Assembly (NCBI GenBank): GCA_000310025.1
Contig: FN648398.1
Coordinates: 494,465 to 558,464, forward strand
Direction of reading: 5' to 3'
DNA length: 64,000 bases
From: Ectocarpus siliculosus
Lineage: Eukaryota > Sar > Phaeophyceae > Ectocarpales > Ectocarpaceae
Shown: piece after piece, positions 56,628-64,000 of the stretch
Numbering within the stretch: the stretch's first letter is position 1
Layout of the letters: every line of letters starts with the position of its first letter
Program-made: the position numbers and the translations under genes
Notes under the pieces: generated by a model
What the model was told of the DNA's origin: nothing
The model's database searches: none
What the model saw: only the letters and a program-made list of their open reading frames with translations

Positions 56628-59600
56628 CAACTTACGATCGCCCCGCTAGGTAAAGACTTGGCACGTGTACCTCTTGGCCAGGGCGTTCGCACACCACCAT
56701 ATTCGCCGGCAGGTCTTCCGGCCTAGGCGGACCTTGGATGTCCCAGCTGAAGCCAAGGCTCCAGATCTTGATCGAGAACAATCACCACCACCACCATCAC
56801 AACAACAAAAAAAAAAGGCAGAGGAGATCGGTCAACTCAAAATAAAACACGACGGCATCGGCTGATAAGCACAAGAGCAGCAGCAGCAGCTCTAGACGAA
56901 GCAGACACCCGAAGCACGTCACACATGGGATGAGTACAAGCGAAGCACGAAGTCCAAGTAGCGGGGGCTTACACACACCCATACATGCGATTCTCGCAGC
57001 GATCGATGCAAGAGGGGCAACAGGAGCGAGATTTTCCAGAGGCCGCCAAAGAACCAAAAAAGAACGAAAACAAAGAAGTAAGACACGTATCCAGCCGGTT
57101 TCCCTCCACTCACTGTGAAGACTTCCGACACATCCTCTTCGACTGCTGTGTTTATAGTCTTTCTGTGATGGTACAGAAATAAACTCCTATAATAAAAAAG
57201 GTCTGGGAGCCCCCCCCCCCCCAGCCCCCCCCCCCCCCCACCTCCTCCACCCCAGCAGCGGCAAGCAGCTCCCTGGACGCTCGCCCCAAAACCCCGTCTC
57301 TCCCATCCTCATCCCCCGGCCCATCCACGTTAGCGTTAGCTCCCGCCGGGACTTCTTCTTGTTCTCCCTCCCTGTCTTGATTCGTCGGTGCCCCCTGCGA
57401 CCCTACCCCCCCGGCCTGGCTGCTGTCGTCTGCCTCGCCCGCCCTCGCGGTGGTCGTAGTGAGGTGAATCACGCAGGCGCCGCCCAGGTTATCCGGGCAG
57501 GCCGCCGTGGTGTCGTCGAGGGACACGACGTGCACCGCCGCGGGGTTTCCGATGCCCTGGAGGCCGGGGGGCAAGACGCACAGTCCCCGCCCCCTGCCCT
57601 CGGGCGCCACCGGGCCGGAGGCCAGGACGACTCGGCGGAGCAGCCTTCCGCGGACGCGGCTGCTGCTACCGGTGCCGGCGGTAGGGAGTGTTTCTGGTGG
57701 TGGCGGTGGTGGTGGTGGTGGTGGGTGTGGCGCAGAGAGTCGTTCTGGAGCAGGCGTCTTTGTCGGTTGGTGGGTGTTGGTGGGAGGGGATGCGGCGAAG
57801 AATTCCCCTCCCACGACGAGGAACGAGCACGCGAAGGCCCGCCCGGCGTCGTCGACGACTCCGACGCACCTGACGTGGCAGGCAGGGAGGGAGGGAGGGA
57901 GGGGGCCACGAGGTGCCATCACAGCAACGCGACGGTTGCGGGAACAAGAAATAAGGAGTCTGCGTGGGGACAACGGTAGTAAAGAACGGAGCGGCAGAGG
58001 TATTCGCTATTCGCAATATCTATTCCGCGCAAGATCAGCATTCTTCCATCGCTCAACCATTTTTCGCAGCCGGTGCCACTGAAAGTACAATGCCTCGTGT
58101 TACATAAATACATACATACGTTCACGGTCCCGGTAGTCTAGTTGGTAGTTGGTCAGCCAGGGTCAGAATTCGAATCCCGGCATAAGCGAGGTTTCTTTGT
58201 AAAGTGAGTTTTTCTCTCGCTTTCGTTCCCGGCCCGGGTGGAAAGAGCTTGTATGTAGTTCGTGTGTACTTAAAGGGAAGAGAGTGCTGCATTCTTCTCG
58301 CATTCAAAAATCAAAGGAAAGCAACGCAGGAGGGATGGTAGGGGGCCTCAGGGAGAGGAACCCTTCTGTGTGACCACGGGTTGGAGTAAACAGCACAAAT
58401 GCTGCGAGCGCTGATTTGAAGAGTGAAGACAAACAAGAAAAAAAAAACACGCATCCATATGTTTCTTCACTCTACATCTTGCGTGCTACATGCATATACA
58501 TACACCTAGACATTATCCGCCTCCCTGAGAGTAGCCATTCTTCAAGAGCTGTCAAAGCTATCGAAAAGGCAAACACACACACATAAGCTGCACACACCGC
58601 TATACACACCTCCCGGAATTCCGGTCAACAACAGCCCCCCTCAGCTGACGCCTCAGCATGCAGATCGCCCCGTGGACCGCCGCCATTCGGCAGAACGACT
58701 GGGACAGCTCGCCGACGCCGTAAAGCGGCGCGATGAATGCCGTTTCGCCGAAACGCCCGAGGGCGGAAAGGTGCCTGTTCGTTCACCCGCGCAGAGCACG
58801 GACACGGAGTTTGGAGCGTCAAGAGAGGGGGCCCCGATTAATGAATGTGCAACGGTACCACCCGTGAGCGCGCGCCGTGAGGGAGATCACGAAGGTGGTG
58901 GGTTTGTCCAAAGAGTGGACAGACCGGTCGCTTTATCCTTCTCGTTGGCGTTTCCGTCTACCTGCCGCAGGGCAGCATATGCGCCTGCCTACGTGGTGCT
59001 GTTATCACATCATGTGGGGTTCTCGACGTTGCATTTGCCTCTCAGCTGCGCACCGCCTATCAGCAGCCCGGCCCCGATCTTCCATTGTCTGCAAGGACAA
59101 AGGCAAGCCTCTACTATACGTCGCTCTTTGTGTCCAAGTATCGAGCCGATAGCCGCATCAAACCCGCCACAAGCTGTGTCCCACCGCTGTACAGCGCGAG
59201 CGTTTTCTTTTCGCTACAACCACCAAAACCAAGCGCCCACCTGTACACAGCCTCCAGCCCCTCCTCCGTCGTCGCCCCTCCCCCCTCCCCTCCCTCGTCG
59301 CCCCCGGGTAGCAGGGCGAGGGCGTGCGTGATCATAGCGCGCACGCGCTCGGGAAGCCCGCAGCCCCTCAGGAACCCGGAGAAGGGCTTCCCGGCGTGGG
59401 CTTCCGCGTCGAAGTCGCCCGAAGCGGCTTCGCGGTTCTGGGGGCGCCGCAGGCTGCGGCCCCTCCCCAGGCCGGCCTCGTTACGCGAGAGGACGTCCTC
59501 TCCGCGCCTCTGCAGGCCCCAGTCGCTGGCGAAGAGGAGGAACTTCATGAGGCGGCGCTTCTCGAGCGGAGTCAGGAGCTTGGTGCCGAAGACATCCGCC

Positions 59601-61641
59601 TTGGAGCAGGGCACCCGCGAGAGGCCGAGCCTATGGTGGGGCATGCTGCTGCTGTCACCAGCGCTGTTGCCGCCGCCGCTGCTGCTGCTGCTGCTGCTGC
59701 TGCTGCCGTTGGTATCTCTACGGCCGCCGTCCCGACTTCCTCCTGCTGCTGCTGCGTTGGGCCCTGCTGGTGCCCGCGCCCCTCCAACGCCCGCGGACGA
59801 AGTCGGAGCAGCAATGTCGGAGGCGAGGTAGAGAGCCTGCATGTCCTTGAACTCCAGGTAGCTCGCCACGCCGGAATTGACGAGAGCATCCACCGCGGGC
59901 CCGGTGGCAAGCAGCACCTACGGTAGTACGGGTGCAGAACGGGGGACGGGGTGGGGTCGTCAGACGTTTTCCCGGCTTGGTGTGACAGGCAGGGTGTTTG
60001 TAAAGCAGTACCGCTTTGAAAACAACAGCAGGGGGTTAGGATTTGAGGTGGCCCCCTGGTGACAACGGTACCACTACTGTGCTTGGGGGACGTACCACAG
60101 TATGGTCAGGTGTACAAGCCAATGCTCAACTCCATGCGTCCCGGAGCACCGGGAGCGAGGCGGACATAGACACCTCAGCACCGCCTTCGCGCGACACCGC
60201 CATGCCGTGAATCCATATCCATCATCACCCACACAAACGTAGTTTAAGATACCTGAGAGGTCAAGTCCAGGTTGAAAGACCGCGACAGACGGACGAGATC
60301 CGCCGCGCCCGGCCGCCGCTCCGTACGGTACCCCCAGAACGACGGGTGCACCCCCTCTTCTTCCCCCCCGACTGCTCCCCCATCTCCTCTCATAGTCGGG
60401 TCGCGCCGGCCGGCCCAGGCGGGGTGGGAAGGCTGCGGCTGCCTCCCCCCCAAGAAGCGGCCGGATGCTGCGGCGGCATCCTCGGCGACCTTCCGCCTCT
60501 CCCGCTCGGGGACGCAGGCGTCGCTGGGCGCCCCCGCGCGCGTTCGACAGCCGTGGTAGGACAGGGGCAGGAGGTGCAGGTTTAGGGTCTGGAGGCGTGC
60601 CGCCGCCGCGGCGTCCACGGCCGCTTTTTCCGCCGCGGCTTCCTCGGCAGTGGGCTCCTTCTCTTCTCCGCCATCCCGCTGCTGCTCCGTTTGGTTGGTG
60701 TTGGGCGAGTTTTGCTCTGACGCCCCAGCAGCAGTCGAAGCGGTGTCCGCGTCTTGCGATCCCTGCTGCTGTCCCTTATTCTCTTCTCCCTCCGCCGTTG
60801 TCTCTGCCCCCGGCTCGCCACTGTTGCCCTCGCCACCCTCCCCCCCCGCGGTAGCCTTCATCTCCCGCTCCTTCTTCAGCTCGTTTCGGGCATGGGCTCT
60901 AGCAATGGCCGTCCAAGCGTCAGCGCTGTCAACCATTTTCGCCGCTTGGTTTGTCGAGATCGCGCAAGTCTGCCCCCCATCGCCGGCGACACCGCCTTTG
61001 CCCCCATGGTGCTTCCGGCCGTTCGCTTCGGCCCAGTCTAACAGCTGCGTGAAGGAAAAACTGGCGGAGTCTTGGCCGTAGTACTCGTGGCAGTCCAGAT
61101 ACAGGACGCTTTTCCCCGCCTTCGCCAAAGCTCTGTTTTTGAGTGTTTTGGGTGGGGGAGACAGACATAGCCATGACCGTGGCAACGCATTAGATTACAT
61201 AAAGAGACAATGCACGCAGGTTTGGGGCCGATCGTGATCAGATGCTGCGGCTGTCGCGGTGCTCCGGGGGGCGAGAAGACCGCGAGAGGGAGAAGGATAG
61301 AGAGAACGAGAGAGACCACACGCTATGCAGGTTGTACAGTGCAGGGATAGGTGTTAAATAAAAACGAGACCCCGACGAAACATCAATGGCAAACTATGAA
61401 TGCAACTTTGTCGCCAGTGCGTGGGTCGCCTGCGTATGCCCAACGGGTACGGAAGACGGATCAAAGGCGAAGAGAGCCCGCAGGAGAGCAAAGTGGGGGG
61501 ATTGCGTGAAGTTTTTTTTCAGAACATTTTTTATTTATCGCCTTACGCTGCCAGGATGCTGCTGCCGAGGCCCGTGGACAGGACGATCGCGTCATAATAG
61601 TCCTCCAAGTAGTCGTCCACGTCTCCTGCTGCTCCGTTCAT
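56209..61641 (-). CDS. CHM: Rab escort protein (Rab geranylgeranyltransferase component A)
   Basis: Seven exons join exactly: 61547-61641, 60253-61132, 59241-59917, 58610-58774, 57242-57869, 56671-56766 and 56209-56493 (TAG); 2826 bases, 941 residues. REP presents newly made Rab GTPases to geranylgeranyltransferase II in the cytosol. Landmarks run in family order: the nucleotide-binding start DAIVLSTGLGSSILAAAL, LYLDCHEYYG, FNLDLTSQ, LLATGPAVDALVNSGVASYL, VPCSKADVFGTKLLTPLEKR, LGRFGETAFIAPLYGVGELS, ACVIHLT and the REP-type C-terminal segment DLPANMVVCERPGQE..LFPGEPFWPPP. That last segment distinguishes REP from the shorter GDI. It is longer than animal REP (about 650) because of Ala/Glu/Gly/Ser-rich inserts at about residues 50-300, 350-390 and 650-810, and an acidic tail. 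Donors GTGGGC and GTGTGT are unusual. The gene is divergent from the next gene. Confidence 0.93.
57098..57180 (+). repeat. Segment shared with 3766-3856, possible LINE remnant
   Basis: Both contain CCGGTTTCCCTCCACTCACTG followed by AAGACT, CACATCC and TTCGACTG. Here it translates as RFPSTHCEDFRHILFDC, the style of the C-terminal His/Cys motif of LINE reverse transcriptases. The copy at 3766 is more degraded. It lies in an intron of the REP gene. Confidence 0.4.
58126..58182 (+). repeat. tRNA-like promoter pair, candidate SINE head
   Basis: A box A (TAGTCTAGTTGG, 58134-58145) and box B (AATTCGAATCC, 58167-58178) are spaced as in tRNA genes. The sequence does not close into an acceptor stem, so it is not a working tRNA. 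It lies antisense in a REP intron. A tRNA-derived SINE or decayed tRNA is likely. Confidence 0.45.
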
Positions 61642-61857
61642 GGCTCTAACGCACTGCAGCGGTACGGAGCATACACTGGCGTGCCATTCTTTTTTCTCGG
61701 CATTCCGCTGCCCGCCGCCGGAGCGGGAGGACCAGTACGCCTCTAGAACCAATGGAAACCCACCCATTGCAATTCCCGAGCGTTTGGGGGGCCTTCTCGC
61801 CTTCTCGCAACCTCTCTCTTACGCGCTCTGGGGCTAGGCGAGCCTACGCACAGCACC
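61642..61857. promoter_or_regulatory. Bidirectional promoter of REP and the Lys/Ala-rich gene
   Basis: The 216 bases between divergent ATGs (61641 minus, 61858 plus) contain a CCAAT box at 61749-61753. There is no TATA box. Co-regulation is inferred from the spacing. Confidence 0.5.
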
Positions 61858-63965
61858 ATGCCGGAGGCAGTAGTAGCCAAGAGGTCGAGGGCGGAGAAGA
61901 ACGCAGCGAGACGAAAACGCAAGAGAGATGCTTCTGCCGCCGCCGCTGCTGCCGCCGCTCCGGCCACACATGATCCCGCCGCTGTACCGGCACCGCAAGC
62001 CGCCAGTGGCAGCAGCACCGCCGACAGGGCCTCGCGCAGAGAAGGAAAGCACGGCGTCACCACGAAGAAGCAGCGGCTGGCCGTCTCCTTCGATGATACG
62101 GGATCAACAGCGCCAACAGCGGCAGCAGGAGCAGCACGAGGAGAAATAGTACCAGACGGCCATCGCATGCAACATGCACACGTAACAGGTCTGCAGAGGT
62201 CTTCCGGTGCTGCTGCTGCTGCTGCTGCTGTTGCTGCTGCCGGAGGGGGTGAGCACCAGGGACACTCGTCAGCAGACGGTAGAGAGGGTGGCAGCAGAGC
62301 AGCAGCAACAGGAGCCGGTCGGGGTGAAGGGGAGGTAGCAGCGCCAGGGGCGGCGGCACCACCTTCGGCGTGCAAGTCCGAAAGCAATGGCAAGAACATC
62401 AGCAGTGGTGACAACGCGCAGAAGAGGAAGAGGAAGAAGAACAACAAGCGCAGTAAGAACAAAGCTAAAGGGCCGCAGGAGAGCCTACCGCCCCCCTCTG
62501 TTCCTCTCCCTACTCCTCGCACTCCCAGAGAGCCTACCGGTGTGGCTAGTTCTCCGAGCGAGTGCCGCTCCCGCCAAGGTTCTACGACAGTGGCACGAGG
62601 CGGTGACAGCAACGGCAGCGGGGGTACGAGAAAAGACGAGGAGGCGCGCTCGCTGTCCAAGGCCTTGGAGAGCGCGAGGAAGAAGCACCGCCAGGAAATC
62701 GGGAGCGGCAGGCCGCTCGTGGGCTGGGACGTGGCCGCCTACGCGGGTTTCGTTTTCGGAGAGCTGGCGGCGGCGGTGTGCAGCGGGCAGGGCGAGGAGG
62801 AGGAAGAAGACGGAGGCGCGGTTGCGGGTGCGGTGGACGCTGTGTCTGCCGCTGCCGAGGAGGAGCACGCGGGGCAGGTGGGTCCGCTAGGCTACTACTG
62901 GGCTTCCGTTGACCGGTGCATGTGACGTTAAAGCTACTGTGCGGCTTGATGTTCTTCCGTCGCGTGTGTCGTCTACTCCGTATCCCCACGCCCCGGGAAT
63001 GCTTGCTTGTGGTTGCCGAGATACTGCTGCGCTCCCGTACAGTTCACGTGCTTCTGTTCCTCTGGTCCCCGTAGCTTTTGCTGACGTTGAAGCTCTCGAT
63101 ATTTCATTTGCGTGACGCTGTTTCTGTACAATCTGGGCGCTCGGTGCTCTCGGGCCGTTGACACAAAGGTGTGAGAGACGGCGTGTGTTTTTTGCTGGCC
63201 ATGACAAAATTTCACTCAACAGCGGCACCATGCCCGCTATCTATGCATTGGCCCAATCTCGCTGGGGGTTGAACAGCCTGTAGCGCGAGAGATGGGAAAG
63301 TGATACAGGTTCACAGCATCCCTCGTCGAATAGCCCGGACTCGTGATCCAAAATGCCCTTGTCTCGGTGGACTCTCGGGTGCATGACGGCCACGGGTGTG
63401 AGCGAGAATGACAAGGCAGCAGAACCGCGCTCAGCTTCTGCGTGCCCACCTTTACCTTTGGGTTCCAATCGAGTCGGAGCCTGCGTAGCCTGCACTCGCT
63501 TTTCGTTCTACTCGAGTCGGAACGTGTGTAGGCTGCAAGTGGCATCCTCCAGTCCCAATTTTCCGCCACACTCAACGTGGTGTGTGTGTGTGTGCGAGTC
63601 CAGGTGAGCATGTCCCAGTTCGAGGGGCTAGTCCGCAAAGAGGCCGCCGGTTTTTCGGCCAGGCGTCGGGCGGCTTCCCTGCTAAGGCGGGCGCTGGAAG
63701 AAGAGCAAGAAGGTGGGAATCGGAACAGAAAGGGGGAAGAGCAGGGAGACTATTGGGCGGTAAGAGGAACGTTGTGGTGTCTTGAGTACTGTTTGTAGAG
63801 AACCGAGTCAGGCATTTTGAGACTGCCAACGGCCCGAGCGCAAAGATCTCGGCAAACGTTGTCTTTTTTTAAGCGCGACCTCGGCTTCTACTGCAGTACC
63901 AGACAAAGCAGCAGCAGCAGCAGCAGGAGGAAACAGAACAGCAGCAACGTCTGCCCCGTTGCTGA
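61858..63965 (+). CDS. Lys/Ala-rich protein of unknown function
   Basis: Three exons join in phase 0: 61858-62877, 63604-63759 and 63897-63965 (TGA); 1245 bases, 414 residues. The ATG has a strong context (CAGCACCATGC). The N terminus is basic and nuclear-like (AEKNAARRKRKRD), followed by Ala/Gly/Ser low complexity and a second basic cluster (KRKRKKNNKRSKNKAKG). Only residues about 265-310 look ordered (SLSKALESARKKHRQEIGSG and GWDVAAYAGFVFGELAAAV). Exon 2 is helical and charged (SQFEGLVRKEAAGFSARRRA) and exon 3 is Gln-rich. I do not recognise a family. Two nuclear-localisation-type clusters suggest a nuclear or nucleolar protein. Confidence 0.65.
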
Positions 63966-64000
63966 GGCATTCGATGCCATGCCTTCTCGCCCCCCCCCCC

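Noticed and set aside
57359-57979. Plus ORFs overlapping the REP exon
   Set aside because: They are antisense shadows of a confirmed REP exon.
59324-59926. 200-codon plus ORF opposite the REP exon at 59241-59917
   Set aside because: Shadow frame with Ala runs from the CAG/GCT repeat.
1-64000. CRISPR arrays, bacterial operons, rRNA genes or viral cassettes
   Set aside because: No regularly spaced direct repeats with unique spacers, no Shine-Dalgarno-led gene strings, no rRNA landmarks and no viral structural genes were seen; gene structure is eukaryotic throughout.

Overview
The window is nuclear DNA of a eukaryote, most likely a brown alga (Ectocarpus-like stramenopile). It is intron-rich with GT-AG splicing. 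Four first exons encode a signal peptide followed by a phenylalanine-containing cleavage motif (LSFIPG, LSFVPS, LSFVVS, NAFTVS), which is typical of heterokont bipartite plastid targeting. There is much simple sequence and dispersed repeat. The species is an inference. Most gene models were built by joining exons through matching splice sites and reading-frame phase, so they are conceptual.

Layout. 0.5-1.8 kb (-): a partial Zn2Cys6 zinc-cluster regulator running off the mapped left end. 6.4-10.9 kb (-) and 11.2-13.9 kb (+): two head-to-head genes for plastid-targeted CPBP (CAAX-type) intramembrane proteases. A third paralogue lies at 22.7-25.7 kb (-), and a 16-repeat PPR protein gene lies between at 19.4-21.5 kb (+). 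27.3-33.4 kb (-): a taxilin-like coiled-coil gene with a nearly perfect 250-bp-arm hairpin in one intron. 35.4-41.2 kb (-): a seven-exon gene for a plastid-targeted protein ending in a histone-H1-like Lys/Ala/Pro tail; its large intron contains an assembly gap with a false duplication. 42.8-44.1 kb (-): the 3' end of a membrane protein gene. 46.4-48.4 kb (+): a secreted or targeted protein with a Pro-x-Gln-Val-Ser repeat and a second small ORF. 49.8-52.9 kb (+): an unrecognised multi-exon gene whose last detected exon is preceded by a tandem array of splice-acceptor copies. 56.2-61.6 kb (-): a complete seven-exon Rab escort protein (REP/CHM) gene. 61.9-64.0 kb (+): a divergent Lys/Ala-rich protein gene.

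Functional links. Three CPBP proteases, a PPR protein and the H1-tailed protein point to organelle functions. REP and the taxilin-like protein both belong to membrane traffic. I see no operon-like or defence-island organisation.

The most unusual signals are non-coding. A ten-base motif, TACAGCAGTA, occurs seven times exactly and looks like a TA-flanked micro-insertion. Others are the long hairpin, the tandem splice-acceptor array, a dispersed C-tailed repeat family, and a small TIR element.
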